From positions 246,328 through 310,327 of the forward strand of contig NZ_JAMHJQ010000012.1 of assembly GCF_023534745.1 (NCBI RefSeq): DNA of 64,000 nt, read 5' to 3'. The notes beneath the pieces were generated by a model. The model saw nothing but the letters and a program-made list of their open reading frames with translations. It did not search any database and had not been told where the DNA came from. The DNA is from Streptomyces sp. 35G-GA-8. Its GTDB lineage: Bacteria; Actinomycetota; Actinomycetes; Streptomycetales; Streptomycetaceae. Shown piece after piece: positions 34,375 to 44,157 of the stretch. The position numbers and the translations under genes were made by a program. Each line of letters starts with the position of its first letter. Positions within the stretch are counted from its first letter, which is position 1.

Positions 34375-35556
34375 ATGCTCCCCCACCTGTCTGCCGAAGC
34401 ACCGTCCGTCATAGTCGCCGCTGCGGCCAGGTCCGCTCTCGCCGAGCTGGACGTCATGGCCGCCGAGCTGGGCACCCGGGTCACCACCGCCGAGAGCGAA
34501 GTCTCCGGGGCGTCGGTCGTGGACACGAACGAGAGACGGGAGGCCGTGACCGCCCACCTGGAGAACTTCCTGCTCCATCTGACCGGCGAGGCGCCACTCG
34601 ATCTCGAAGCCCTGCGCGCGCTGGGACGGCGCAGGGCCGACCAGGGAGTACCGCTGACCGCCCTGCTGAACGCGGTGCGACTCGGAATCCAGTACGTCTG
34701 GGAGGAACTCACTCGCCGGATCCCACGGGAGAACGCCGAGGGCACCAACGCCCTGCTGGCCGAGGCGACCCGATTCTGGGCCACGCTCAGCACCATGTCC
34801 GACGAGATGCGCGCCGGATACGTCGACTCCCTGTCCGCGCGCGTCCGCGACTCCCAGACAGAGCGCGACGAACTCCTCGACATCCTCCTGGGCCTGCCGG
34901 ACGTCGGCCGGCAGGCGAGAGCCGCGCAGAACCTGGGGCTCCCCCGCTACGGCCGCTTTCAGATCGCTGTCGTCGAGCACGGCCGGACGCCGCTGTCCGC
35001 CCGGATGGCCCTTGCCGATCCGCACGCGTTCCGTGTGCTGTGGCGGCTGGACCACATCGTTTCCGTATGCCTCGCCGATGTTGGGACGGCGCAGCGCGTG
35101 CGCGGGCTCCAGGACATCCTGCGACCGGAGCCGGGGTGGCGCATCGGCGTCAGCCGGGGCTTCCGAGACGTCGTCGACGCCCCCGCCGCCCGCCGCCAGG
35201 CCCTGATCGCCCTTGGCACGGTTCCCACCGCCGGGACCGGAGTCGCCCGGTACGGAGAGGACCCGCTGGCGACCCTCGTCGCCAGTGCGCCCGACACCGC
35301 GATCGAGGTGACCGAGGAGTTGCTGCACAGCGTCCTGGCACTTCCCGAGATCGAGCGCGACACCCTGCTCACCACGCTGGACTGCTGGTTCGCGGCAGGC
35401 GGGTCGACCGCCGGCGCCGCCGGCGCCCTCTTCTGCCACCGCAACACGGTCAGGTACCGCCTGCGCCGGATCGAGGAACTGACCGGACTCTCCGTGACAG
35501 ACCCCAGGTCATCGGCCCAGCTGCTCATGGGACTGCACGCCCACCTCAGACGCTGA
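34375..35556 (+). CDS. PucR/CdaR-type transcriptional regulator
   Basis: 393 residues from the ATG at 34375, seven bases after a clear GGAGG; a GTG at 34354 is less likely. The N-terminal half contains an RsbRD-like sensor helix bundle (VTAHLENFLLHLTGEAPLDL). The middle has a GGDEF-like PucR domain. The C-terminus is the PucR HTH_30 motif, FCHRNTVRYRLRRIEELTGL. Purine or aldehyde oxidoreductase genes are often paired with PucR-type activators, so control of the divergent Pao operon is plausible but not shown. Confidence 0.85.
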   Translation: MLPHLSAEAPSVIVAAAARSALAELDVMAAELGTRVTTAESEVSGASVVDTNERREAVTAHLENFLLHLTGEAPLDLEALRALGRRRADQGVPLTALLNAVRLGIQYVWEELTRRIPRENAEGTNALLAEATRFWATLSTMSDEMRAGYVDSLSARVRDSQTERDELLDILLGLPDVGRQARAAQNLGLPRYGRFQIAVVEHGRTPLSARMALADPHAFRVLWRLDHIVSVCLADVGTAQRVRGLQDILRPEPGWRIGVSRGFRDVVDAPAARRQALIALGTVPTAGTGVARYGEDPLATLVASAPDTAIEVTEELLHSVLALPEIERDTLLTTLDCWFAAGGSTAGAAGALFCHRNTVRYRLRRIEELTGLSVTDPRSSAQLLMGLHAHLRR

Positions 35557-35647
35557 CCTCAGGCGCTGACCTCAGACGCTGACCGAAACGGCCGGGTCAC
35601 CAGCCGGCCTCGGGCGCCGCGGCACCCGGGTGCCGCGGCGCTCGCGA

Positions 35648-36367
35648 TCACCGCGTCGGTGGCGGCACCTGCGGGGCGCGGACCGTCTCGGTCTGTGCGG
35701 CCAGTCCGATGAGCTGCGTGGCGAGACCCTCCCGCAGGCCGACGGCGAATTTCTCCTTGGCCGGCGGGAACCCCATCTCCCGGCTCACCACGTCGACGTT
35801 CTCGGTGGGATTGGCGAACGGCCACATCCCCGCGACCATGACGAGTACCGTACTGGCGAAGCGCAGGACCGTGGCCCGCGGAAGGTGGGGCAGCTGCCCG
35901 GCCACCAGCGACGCGAGCCGATCGTTGTTCGCCGTGGCCTTGCGCTTGAACTCGCGGGTGAACTCCAGCGAGATGTTGCGCTCCAGTACGGCAGCCATCG
36001 CACTCAGCAGTTCGCAGAGCATCGGCCGGGCGACCAGACTGTCGGCGACCTCCGCGGCGACCGCCCACTCGCGCGCGAAGGGAGTGCCATCGGTCGGCAG
36101 CGGATCTCGCAGCCGCGTGCCGAGCCCTTCCAGCCAGGACTGCCACGCCGCGTCGAGCAGTTCGAGGAAGATCGCCTCGCGGCTTTCGAAGTAGCGCAGC
36201 ACGTTCGACTTGGCCAGCCCCACCTCGGCGGCAAGTTCGCGCAGGCTGATGTCGGAAAGGGGGCGGTCGAGCAGCATGCCGCGAGCAGCGTCCAGGATCG
36301 CCGACCGCCTGGCCTCGATCTCTCCGGGGCGGCGGGCACGTTGGAATTCAGCTCGACTGTCCAGCAC
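35648..36367 (-). CDS. TetR-family transcriptional regulator
   Basis: 239 residues from a GTG at 36367; the longer reading upstream is not protein-like. The helix-turn-helix is at about 36-75 (SDISLRELAAEVGLAKSNVL, then RYFESRE). The ligand domain contains VARPMLCELLSAMAAVLERN, closely resembling the equivalent part of the TetR at 27081-27785. It faces the PucR-type gene convergently and has no divergent partner, so its target is not evident. Confidence 0.86.
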   Translation of the reverse strand: MLDSRAEFQRARRPGEIEARRSAILDAARGMLLDRPLSDISLRELAAEVGLAKSNVLRYFESREAIFLELLDAAWQSWLEGLGTRLRDPLPTDGTPFAREWAVAAEVADSLVARPMLCELLSAMAAVLERNISLEFTREFKRKATANNDRLASLVAGQLPHLPRATVLRFASTVLVMVAGMWPFANPTENVDVVSREMGFPPAKEKFAVGLREGLATQLIGLAAQTETVRAPQVPPPTR

Positions 36368-36533
36368 ACCCCCATGATAGGAACCCAGCGTCCTGGCGCG
36401 TTCCGCGCGTATGGCGACGCCGCCGGCCGCACACAGGGCGTGGCTCTTCGCACACGCCTTGTGCGCGGGGCCCGTGTGAGCGACCCGACCTGCGGGGCCC
36501 CTGGCCATCGGATCTCAGGGGGTGCATCGGATC

Positions 36534-37814
36534 TCAGGGGGTGCAGACGACGCCCGTGCACTGGGCGGATTCGGCGTTGCCGCCGGCCAGGTTGGATCCG
36601 CCGTCGACGTTGCCCGGGTCGGCGAAGATGCCCCAGCTGTCGTTGTCGCGCGCGGTGTTGCCCTGGATGGTGTGAGTGGCTTTCGAGACATGGATGCCAT
36701 CGCCCTGGTTGGCGTTGGTGGTGTTGCGAATCAGCTGGTTGCCTGCCCCGGGCGCCGCTTCTCCGTCGACATAGATGCCCCGTGAGCTGTTGCCGTTGGC
36801 CTGGTTGAGCTCCAGGTAGTTGTTGAGTGAGTGCGACAGACTGATCCCGTCCCCGGTGGTGTCGTTCGCGATGTTCGACCGGATCAGGTTGTTGTCGGAG
36901 TAACTCAACTCGATGCCGCCGGTGTTTCCGCTGACGTCGTTGCCGGTGACCGTGCTGCCGTGGGACGACTGGAGGACGATTCCGCTGTCGCCGCTGCCCT
37001 GGAGCGCGTTGGACAGGATGCGGTTGCCGGTGGAATCGGAGACGGTCAGTCCGGCATCCGCGTTCCGGGCGAACGAGTTGCTCTGGACGAGGTTGTCGTT
37101 CGAGCCGAGCTGGAGGACGATCGCGCCGTCGCTGCTGTCGCCGAGGGTGTTGGTCAGCAGGGTGTTGCGGCTGGAGCCTTCAAGGATCAGGCCGGTGTCT
37201 CCGCTGCCGGTGATCTGGTTGCCTTCGAGGCGGTTGTCGACGGAGTTCTGGACGAAGACGCCCTCGCCCTGGTTGGTGGTGATCGTGTTGTCGACGATCA
37301 CGTTGTCGCTCGCCCCGGCGATTATCGCGACTCCCCTCTGGGCCTGCCGTTCGATGAGGTTGTCGCGTACCTGGTTGTTGCTGGCGCTGTCGAGTTCGAC
37401 GCCGGAGAATTCGTTGCTCTGGATGGTGAGTTCTTCGACGACATTGCGCAACGTGCCGGGATTGAGCTGTACTCCGTGGTCGAACTCCTGCACCCCGGCG
37501 GGTGTGCTGCTGCTGTTGGTGATGGTGACGTCATCGAAACCGTCGTTGCGGATCCCGATGCCCAGGCCGACGCCGTCGACGGCGTGTCCGTTGATGTCGA
37601 TCGTGATGCCGCCACTGCCGACGATCAAGCCGTCGCCGGGGCAGTCGAGCAGGTCGGCGTCGAGAACGACGCTGGTCGTGACGGTCTGACCGCAGGAGAG
37701 TTGCACTGCGTGCGCGGCCTGCGCGGCCTGCGCGGGCGTCGACAGGCTGATGAGCGCGGTGGCCCCCACCGCTGCGAACCACCCTGAAGACAGGGCCCTG
37801 GAAAGGCGGATCAT
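36534..37814 (-). CDS. Secreted right-handed parallel beta-helix protein
   Basis: 426 residues from the ATG at 37814. Signal peptide: RLSRALSSGW, hydrophobic FAAVGATALISL, then TPAQA. The mature protein is a run of about twelve PbH1-type repeats of 22-24 residues built on N-x-V/I-x-x-N-x-I (for example DNVIVDNTITTNQGEGVFV). This is the NosD/pectate-lyase-like solenoid. No catalytic residues typical of polysaccharide lyases were identified, so it may bind rather than cut polysaccharide. One Cys pair lies near each end (SCGQ/LDCPG and QCTGVVC). Confidence 0.8.
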   Translation of the reverse strand: MIRLSRALSSGWFAAVGATALISLSTPAQAAQAAHAVQLSCGQTVTTSVVLDADLLDCPGDGLIVGSGGITIDINGHAVDGVGLGIGIRNDGFDDVTITNSSSTPAGVQEFDHGVQLNPGTLRNVVEELTIQSNEFSGVELDSASNNQVRDNLIERQAQRGVAIIAGASDNVIVDNTITTNQGEGVFVQNSVDNRLEGNQITGSGDTGLILEGSSRNTLLTNTLGDSSDGAIVLQLGSNDNLVQSNSFARNADAGLTVSDSTGNRILSNALQGSGDSGIVLQSSHGSTVTGNDVSGNTGGIELSYSDNNLIRSNIANDTTGDGISLSHSLNNYLELNQANGNSSRGIYVDGEAAPGAGNQLIRNTTNANQGDGIHVSKATHTIQGNTARDNDSWGIFADPGNVDGGSNLAGGNAESAQCTGVVCTP

Positions 37815-38268
37815 GTCGAGACTCCTTCTGCCACAGCGTTGCCGGACAGCCTCACGGGCCAGGCTCGGACCCTTGAGGGGTGCGACGAGGCGGACGGCCC
37901 GCCTTCCGCTCAGCGTCAAGCGAAAGCATCCCGCAGGAAATGAAAAGGTAAAGGATGGCCTAATATGTGCGAAAGTTGGCCGAATCGGTCAGCTGTAGCG
38001 CGGCCTTCCGGTTGCTCCCCCGGTGTCACCTTCAATCCCCTCGCCCGTGCCACAAGCTCCCTGTCGACCGACTATGCGGCCTGACGCCATGTGAGGGTCA
38101 AGCGCCTCAGGTTGGGAGGGCGGAGGCATCCGCGTAGGTGCGGTTCCGCCGGGCGGTCGGGGCAATTTCGTTGCCCCCACATGTACTTGATGCGTTTCTC
38201 AGGCACGTCCTAATGTGCTTCGCAGGTTGAGGACCGGAGCGTCCGGGATCGCCCAGGGGGTAGGCAGG
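37815..38268. other. Intergenic region before the conflict-type cassette
   Basis: 454 bases without a gene. It is comparatively AT-rich around 37930-37980. It contains the upstream region of the beta-helix gene and, at the other end, a sigma-70-like promoter for the next two genes, annotated separately. Confidence 0.5.
38187..38216 (+). promoter_or_regulatory. Candidate promoter of the TCD1/trypsin-nSTAND operon
   Basis: A TTGATG -35-like box and a TAATGT -10-like box are separated by 18 bases. Transcription would start about 45 bases before the ATG of the small first gene. Confidence 0.45.
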
Positions 38269-38631
38269 ATGACGGGGATCGGGGAAATGCGGCTCGGTGA
38301 CGGGACCGCCTTACGTGTAGAGGTCGACGGGCTGGACGCCGGCGGAATCGACCGGGTGGGTCACAGGCCGGCATCCGACGTCGTCCGTGGCTCCGCCGAA
38401 ACCTTGCGGGAAGCGCTCACCCATGTGCGCCCCGCGTTGGAGGAAGTGGCCCGGACTGTACGGGACATGGAGCTGCGTCCCGACTCCGTCACCGTCGAGT
38501 TCGGTATCAAGCTGTCGGCGGAGGCCGGGGTCGTGGTCGCCAAGGCGGCCACCGAGGCCAACTTCACGGTGACGCTGAACTGGGACGGACGCGAGCGCAC
38601 GGGTGAGCCGCATGCCGACTCCACGGAGTGA
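38269..38631 (+). CDS. Trypsin-co-occurring domain protein (TCD1/CU044_2847-like)
   Basis: 120 residues from the ATG at 38269, inside a longer open frame. The pattern is an N-terminal beta strand pair (EMRLGDGTALRVEVDG), a central helix (ETLREALTHVRPALEEVART) and a C-terminal strand block with VTVEFGIKLSAEAGVVVAKA and ANFTVTLNWD. This is characteristic of the small domain that travels with trypsin-like or nSTAND proteins in actinobacterial conflict systems. Its end overlaps the next gene by about 20 bases, indicating a fixed two-gene unit. It may be a regulator or adaptor of the protease; the function has not been established. Confidence 0.8.
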   Translation: MTGIGEMRLGDGTALRVEVDGLDAGGIDRVGHRPASDVVRGSAETLREALTHVRPALEEVARTVRDMELRPDSVTVEFGIKLSAEAGVVVAKAATEANFTVTLNWDGRERTGEPHADSTE

Positions 38632-41600
38632 GGGAGCGCTCGGATCCGGGCTGGTCCGGATCCGGGCGGCAGGCGGCGGCGCGGCCGGGGCCGGCTTCCT
38701 CGTGGCCTCCGACATCGTGTGCACATGCGCGCATGTGGTCACCGACGCCTTGGGGTTGCCCAGGGACGTCGGCCGGGCTCCGGACGACACCGTCGTCGTG
38801 GAGTTCCCGCTCCTGCGCGACGCGGACGGGGTGATGCCCGCGGTTCGCGCGGAGGTCGTTTCCTGGAAGCCGGTCCGGGATGACGACAGCGGTGATGTGG
38901 CGCTGCTGCGTCTGGAGCGGCCGGTTCCGGTCGCGCGGCCGGTGCCGCTGGTGGACGGGACCGCGGTGTGGGGGCACGCGTTCCGTGCGTACGGCTTCCC
39001 TGACGGTGCCGAGCACGGGGTGTGGGCGTCCGGAACACTCCGGGCCGCACAAGGCACGGGCTGGGTCCAGATGGACGCCGGGCCCGGCGGCGCGCGCATC
39101 GAGGCGGGGTTCAGCGGCGCAGCCGTGTGGGACGACGCGCAAGGCGGCGTCATCGGGATGACCGTGGCCGCGGGACGCGGCCGACTGGGCGGGACCGCCT
39201 ATCTGGTGCCGTCCGCCGCCCTGGTGGACGAGGAAGTGCTGCGCCCGCAGTGCCCGTTCCGGGGGTTGGCGGTGTTCGAGGAAGAGGACGCGAAGTTCTT
39301 CCACGGACGGGAGGACGACACGGAACGGCTGCGGAAGGCGGTCGCGCTGCGCCCGCTCACCGTGCTGGCCGGCCCGTCCGGTTGCGGGAAGTCCTCACTG
39401 GTCCGCGCCGGGCTGCTGCCCGCGTTACGGGCCGCCGGAACGACCGTGACCGTTCTGCGTCCCGTCCCGGGTGTACTTCCGGAGACGGTTCTCGCGCAGG
39501 CGGTGGTGCCCGTACTGGAGCCGGAGAGCGGCGAGGTCGCCAGGCTGAGCAGGGCGGAAGAGCTCGCGGGACTGCTGCGCGAGGGGTTGCGCGGCGGGCG
39601 AGTCGACGAGACGGCCGCCGGACTGCGGGCCGCGTTGCGGGCGCGGGGCGGAGCGGGCGGAGCGGGCGGACACCTCCTCTTCGTCGATCAGCTGGAGGAG
39701 TACGCCGGTGCCGAACCGGCCGCCGCACGAGAGCTGTTCACGCTGCTGGCCACGGTCGCCGGAGCGCCGGAGGCGGGCGCCGGTGCCGAACACGGGAACG
39801 GCCTGCGCGTGGTGGCCACCGCGCGCTCCGGCTCCCTTGAGGCCCTGGCGACGCCCCGGACATCCGACGCGCTCAGTGACGGAGTGCTGTTCCTCACCCC
39901 GCTCGCCGCCGACGGCCTGCTCCGCGCTGTCACCGGGCCCATCGACGCCGTACCGGGGGTGTGGCTGGAGCCGGGGCTGGCGGAACGCATCGTCGAGGAC
40001 GCCGGTGACGAGCCGGGGCGCATGCCGCTGGTCGAGTTCACACTGACCCGGCTGTGGGAGAAGCGGGAGCAGTCGATGCTCACGCACGCCGCCTACCAGG
40101 AACTCGGCGGCGTTGCGGGGGCACTGGTCGGCTACGCGGAAGACGTCATCAGCACACATGTACCGGCGGGCCAGGAGTCCGTGGCCCAGCGGCTGTTCGC
40201 CCAGTTGGCCCGGCCGGACGATCGCGGCGGCTTCACGCGCCGGGCCACCCCGGTCGCCGACCTCGGCGCTCCCCTGATGGCACTCGCGCGCCGCCTCGCG
40301 CCCGGAAAGCTGGTGATCTTCGCCCGGACGCCCGAGGGCACGGAGATCGTCGACCTCGCGCATGAGGCGCTCATCCGACTGTGGCCCCGGCTGCGCGACT
40401 GGCTGACGAGCAGCAGGGAGTTCCGCGAGTGGCAAGAACAGGTGCGACGGGACATGGCGCGGTGGGAGGAACAAGGCAAGGACACGGGAGGCCTGCTGCG
40501 CGGGCGGGTGCTCGCCACAGCGGTGGACTGGGTGGAGCGCCGGCCCGAGGAGGTCACCGTCGGTGAACGCGCCTACGTCAAAGCCGGCATGCGGCATGAG
40601 CGGCGCGGCGTCCGACGGTGGCAGGCCGCGGCGGCGGCACTCCTGACCCTCGTCATGGCCGCGGCAGCGCTGGCCGTGCGCGCGGAGAGCAGTCAGCGTG
40701 ACACCGAGGCCAAACTGCGCACCCTCGCTTCCCGGACGCTCGCCGCCGAGTCGGACCTCCAGACCGAGCACAACCCGTCCACGGCTGTGCAGTTGGCGCT
40801 GGCCGCCTGGCACACCGAGCAGACGCCTGAGGCCAGGGAGGCACTGCTGCGGCAGTACGTTCGCGGCCAGTATCTGCGCGGCATCCATGCCGGCCTGTGG
40901 CGGGGCCCGGTGAAGTCGCTTGACGCGACACCGGACGGCCGGACCCTGGTAGTGCACTCCGACCCGGCGGGCGACGACCCGCTTGAGGCGTCGGTGATCA
41001 CCGGAGCGCTCAGCGAGACCCCCCGCCATTACAGGCTGCGCGGCCTGCCCGAAGGGGAGTCCACGGGCGCCGTCAGCCCGGACGGCCGCCACTACGCGGT
41101 GGCCACGGAGGACGGCAGCGTACGTCTGTGGAATCTGAAGGGACCGAACGAGGAACCCATGGTTCTCACGGGCCGCGCAACGGGCGAGCGTGTCGTGACC
41201 GCTTCTTCGGTTGACTTCAGCGCGGACAGCGGCCGTCTCCTGCGGCTGCTCCACTACAATAAATCGCAGCCGGAGGATGAAGGGCGCCAGGCGTTCCTGG
41301 ACGTCTGGAGTGTGGACAGCGGCGAACAGCTACCTGTGTCTGACGATGTAGTCCCGGCGTCCGGATACTCGCCGGAAGAAGTCGCGTTCGGGCGGGACCC
41401 CAACACCGTGGTGATGGTGATGCGCTACGAAGATTACGACAGTAGCGACAACAGCGTGACCACGACCGATCGAGCAACGATACTCGAGCTCCGCACGGGT
41501 CGTACAGTACGGAAGATCGCTGAAACGGCCTCCGGTGGGAGCATGTCGCTCGGCGGCGGCGCGTATGTCGTCGAGCAGCGGGAGCGGCGGAAGGCGGGAG

Positions 41601-42988
41601 GGAACGATCCCTACGTGTATGTCCACGAAATCGCCACGGGGACATCCTCCTTGATGCCGAGCGGAGCTGTGCTGACAGATACCACGGGCTCTTATCTGAT
41701 GGAGGACAAACGGGTCGAGGATTCGGGCAAGGAGAGCTACAGCGAGATCGCCCTGACTCGCCTTCCCACCGGCGACACCTACCGGACTCGGGTACCGAAC
41801 GACATTGACGCGGACCCGAAAGTCGCCGCCGTACCACAGGAGGGCGGCGGCGTGACGGTACTGGCCGCGGTCGGGGACACGCTGATGACCACCGCGGCGG
41901 AGCCCGGCGTCGTGACGACCGACCGGGATAGACACCTCCTCGTGGACCACGCCGCGATGTCGCCCGACGGGCGGCGTGTGGCACGGGTGCTCGACAGCAG
42001 CAGGCTTGAGGTGGAGGACAGTGTGCGTGGTGGCCATGAGACAGCCGCACTGCCCCCTACCGACCAGCCCGACCTGAACTGGCACGTCGCGTGGACGGAG
42101 CATTCCGCACAGCTCCTGCTCTGGCAGCCGGAGGGGACGCGGCTGGCCGCGTACGACGCCGACGACCTGACCCGGCGAACGGACGTGTCCCTGGACGCCG
42201 GCCCGGACACGGGCAAGCCTCGGGGCATGATTGACGCGGTGGCTCCGCTGGAGGGCGGCGATGCCGCTGTGCTGACCGTGGGCGGCGCTCTGTTGCGGGT
42301 GGACCCGGAGCGCGGCGTGCAAACGGGGACGCCACTGAAGGTGGACAGTACGCGGGTTGACCCTGCCGAGCGGTTCGCCCCGTACGGCCGGCTCCTCGCC
42401 CGCCCGGGTCACCCGCACGAGGTCGCGGCGGTGACCAGGAACGGTATGGGGCAGGGCACGGTGCTGCTGTGGAATGTCCGGGAACGCAAACAGACCGGTG
42501 TCCTGTCCGGCGACAAGATCACCCCGCCTCTTGATGTCGGCGACGGCCCGAGTATGGCCTTCTCGACCGACGGTGAGGAACTGGTGGTGCAGCACGAGGA
42601 TGGGTATCTCCAGCGCTGGAATGTGGACGAGCAGAGAACCAGCGGTCCGCGCATTCCAACTTCTCCGTACACCGAACTCATCGGCATGACCGACGAAGGC
42701 ATGGTGATCACGGAGACGGACGTCATCGAGCTGAGGGACGCGGATACGGGCGCCCGAGCCGGCGCTGTCCCCGTGATTGACGTCCTGGGCGGCACACGCA
42801 TCCTTCTCGGGAACCAGCTGATCAAGGAATACGCCGGCTGGCGCCAGTCCTACATCGTGAGCGCCGACGCGTGGTTCCGGCGGTTGTGCGCAGCCGCGAG
42901 CCGCGACTACACCGACAGCGAGCGGAACCGTCTCCTCCCGCCGGGAACCCCACCGGAACCTCCGTGCACCGGCGTCTCACCACGATGA
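38612..42988 (+). CDS. Trypsin-like protease/nSTAND ATPase/WD40 conflict-system protein
   Basis: 1458 residues from the ATG at 38612 (a GTG three codons earlier is possible). Order: trypsin-like domain with intact triad candidates H41 (CTCAHVV), D95 (SGDVALL) and S168 (GFSGAAVW); the nSTAND entry PFRGLAVFEEEDAKFFHGRE; Walker A GPSGCGKSS (254-262); Walker B LLFVDQLEE (355-363); a winged-helix/helical region; one membrane-like helix (AAAAALLTLVMAAAALAVRA, about 670-690); then WD40-like repeats to the end. The build matches STAND sensors that couple a target-sensing repeat domain to a protease effector, so a defence or cell-suicide role is inferred. Translation is coupled to the TCD1 protein. 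Confidence 0.85.
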   Translation: MPTPRSEGALGSGLVRIRAAGGGAAGAGFLVASDIVCTCAHVVTDALGLPRDVGRAPDDTVVVEFPLLRDADGVMPAVRAEVVSWKPVRDDDSGDVALLRLERPVPVARPVPLVDGTAVWGHAFRAYGFPDGAEHGVWASGTLRAAQGTGWVQMDAGPGGARIEAGFSGAAVWDDAQGGVIGMTVAAGRGRLGGTAYLVPSAALVDEEVLRPQCPFRGLAVFEEEDAKFFHGREDDTERLRKAVALRPLTVLAGPSGCGKSSLVRAGLLPALRAAGTTVTVLRPVPGVLPETVLAQAVVPVLEPESGEVARLSRAEELAGLLREGLRGGRVDETAAGLRAALRARGGAGGAGGHLLFVDQLEEYAGAEPAAARELFTLLATVAGAPEAGAGAEHGNGLRVVATARSGSLEALATPRTSDALSDGVLFLTPLAADGLLRAVTGPIDAVPGVWLEPGLAERIVEDAGDEPGRMPLVEFTLTRLWEKREQSMLTHAAYQELGGVAGALVGYAEDVISTHVPAGQESVAQRLFAQLARPDDRGGFTRRATPVADLGAPLMALARRLAPGKLVIFARTPEGTEIVDLAHEALIRLWPRLRDWLTSSREFREWQEQVRRDMARWEEQGKDTGGLLRGRVLATAVDWVERRPEEVTVGERAYVKAGMRHERRGVRRWQAAAAALLTLVMAAAALAVRAESSQRDTEAKLRTLASRTLAAESDLQTEHNPSTAVQLALAAWHTEQTPEAREALLRQYVRGQYLRGIHAGLWRGPVKSLDATPDGRTLVVHSDPAGDDPLEASVITGALSETPRHYRLRGLPEGESTGAVSPDGRHYAVATEDGSVRLWNLKGPNEEPMVLTGRATGERVVTASSVDFSADSGRLLRLLHYNKSQPEDEGRQAFLDVWSVDSGEQLPVSDDVVPASGYSPEEVAFGRDPNTVVMVMRYEDYDSSDNSVTTTDRATILELRTGRTVRKIAETASGGSMSLGGGAYVVEQRERRKAGGNDPYVYVHEIATGTSSLMPSGAVLTDTTGSYLMEDKRVEDSGKESYSEIALTRLPTGDTYRTRVPNDIDADPKVAAVPQEGGGVTVLAAVGDTLMTTAAEPGVVTTDRDRHLLVDHAAMSPDGRRVARVLDSSRLEVEDSVRGGHETAALPPTDQPDLNWHVAWTEHSAQLLLWQPEGTRLAAYDADDLTRRTDVSLDAGPDTGKPRGMIDAVAPLEGGDAAVLTVGGALLRVDPERGVQTGTPLKVDSTRVDPAERFAPYGRLLARPGHPHEVAAVTRNGMGQGTVLLWNVRERKQTGVLSGDKITPPLDVGDGPSMAFSTDGEELVVQHEDGYLQRWNVDEQRTSGPRIPTSPYTELIGMTDEGMVITETDVIELRDADTGARAGAVPVIDVLGGTRILLGNQLIKEYAGWRQSYIVSADAWFRRLCAAASRDYTDSERNRLLPPGTPPEPPCTGVSPR

Positions 42989-43050
42989 GCGACCGGCGCC
43001 CGTTCCACGGTGCCGGCCCTCTCCGACGCACCCGGTGTCGGACGCACCGC

Positions 43051-44157
43051 TCACACGATGACGGATTCCTGGAACTCGCCCCGGTCCCGCGGAACGGATC
43101 GCGCCGTACCCAGGTCCGCCGCGGCGGCCTGGAAGCCGAGCGCCGCGCCGCGTTGCCCGACCCGTACGGTGGCCGCGTGCGACTGCCTCTGGACGCGGTG
43201 CGCCTCTGGCATCCGGATCGCGGCGAAGCCGGCCAGCGCGGCCGGGACGGGCAGGTCGGGCAGCGTGAGGAGCTCGGTAAGCGTCGCGGCGTCCCGCAGG
43301 CCCACGCCCGCGCCTTGGCCGAGCCGGGGGCTCATCGCGTGTGCGGCGTCGCCGACGAGGGTGACCCGGCCGCTGGTCCACCGGTCGGTCACCACCTGGC
43401 GGATGTTGGCGTAGTAGCCGACGGGTTCGGTGCGCATGGCCTGGACGAGACTGCGCAGCGGACCACGCAGGCCGCGATGGCGCTCGGCGAGGCCGGCGAG
43501 CGGGTGATCCCGGTGATTGTCGGGCTCGCCGGGCAGGAACACGGTGGCGTTCAGCGTCCTGCCGCCATCCATGAGGAAGTAGCCCAAGGACCCGTCGCTC
43601 GTCATCGACGTGACGTCGAGGCCGTCGATGTTGGGGACCTGGAAGCGCAGGACGGCGCTGCCCGCATAGCCGGCCTCCGGACCGCCCAGGACGGTGCGTC
43701 GCGTCCAGGAGTCGATGCCGTCGGCGGCCACGACCGCGTCGAACTCGCCCCTGCTGCCGTCGCTGAACTCCGCTTCCACCAATGCGCCGCGATCGGCTAT
43801 CGCGACCGGCGAGATGCCGGTGCGCACCTGGTCGCGGACCGGTTCGTAAAGCCACATCTGCAGCGCGGAGCGGGCCGTGATCCGGCCGCCCATCCCGGCC
43901 ATGGCAACCGGGACGGAGGTGTCCGGGTCGAATATGACGACATGGCTGAGCAGGTCGGCGGACAGCTCCGCCGGGTCCAGACCGAGCCGGCGAAGGGCGT
44001 CGAGATGCCGCTCCGCGAGCACGATCGCCCAGCCCGCCTCAGCGATGACCGGTGCCTGCTCGACGATGGTGACCTCGACGTCGCGGGCCCGGCGCAGCCC
44101 GTTGGCCAGGGCGAGACCGGTGAGTCCGGCACCGACGATCAGGATGCGGCGCCTCAC
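43051..44157 (-). CDS. FAD-dependent monooxygenase, PHBH-type
   Basis: 368 residues from a GTG overlapping the SDR stop (GTGA). Group A flavoprotein motifs: ILIVGAGLTGLALANGL (GxGxxG), the DG motif in VVAADGIDSWTRR, and the second FAD motif TLVGDAAHAMSPRLGQGAG. Likely hydroxylates an aromatic or polyketide-like substrate using NAD(P)H and oxygen. It is cotranscribed with the SDR and near a large PKS, but a TetR gene separates them, so a tailoring role is only a possibility. Confidence 0.87.
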   Translation of the reverse strand: MRRRILIVGAGLTGLALANGLRRARDVEVTIVEQAPVIAEAGWAIVLAERHLDALRRLGLDPAELSADLLSHVVIFDPDTSVPVAMAGMGGRITARSALQMWLYEPVRDQVRTGISPVAIADRGALVEAEFSDGSRGEFDAVVAADGIDSWTRRTVLGGPEAGYAGSAVLRFQVPNIDGLDVTSMTSDGSLGYFLMDGGRTLNATVFLPGEPDNHRDHPLAGLAERHRGLRGPLRSLVQAMRTEPVGYYANIRQVVTDRWTSGRVTLVGDAAHAMSPRLGQGAGVGLRDAATLTELLTLPDLPVPAALAGFAAIRMPEAHRVQRQSHAATVRVGQRGAALGFQAAAADLGTARSVPRDRGEFQESVIV

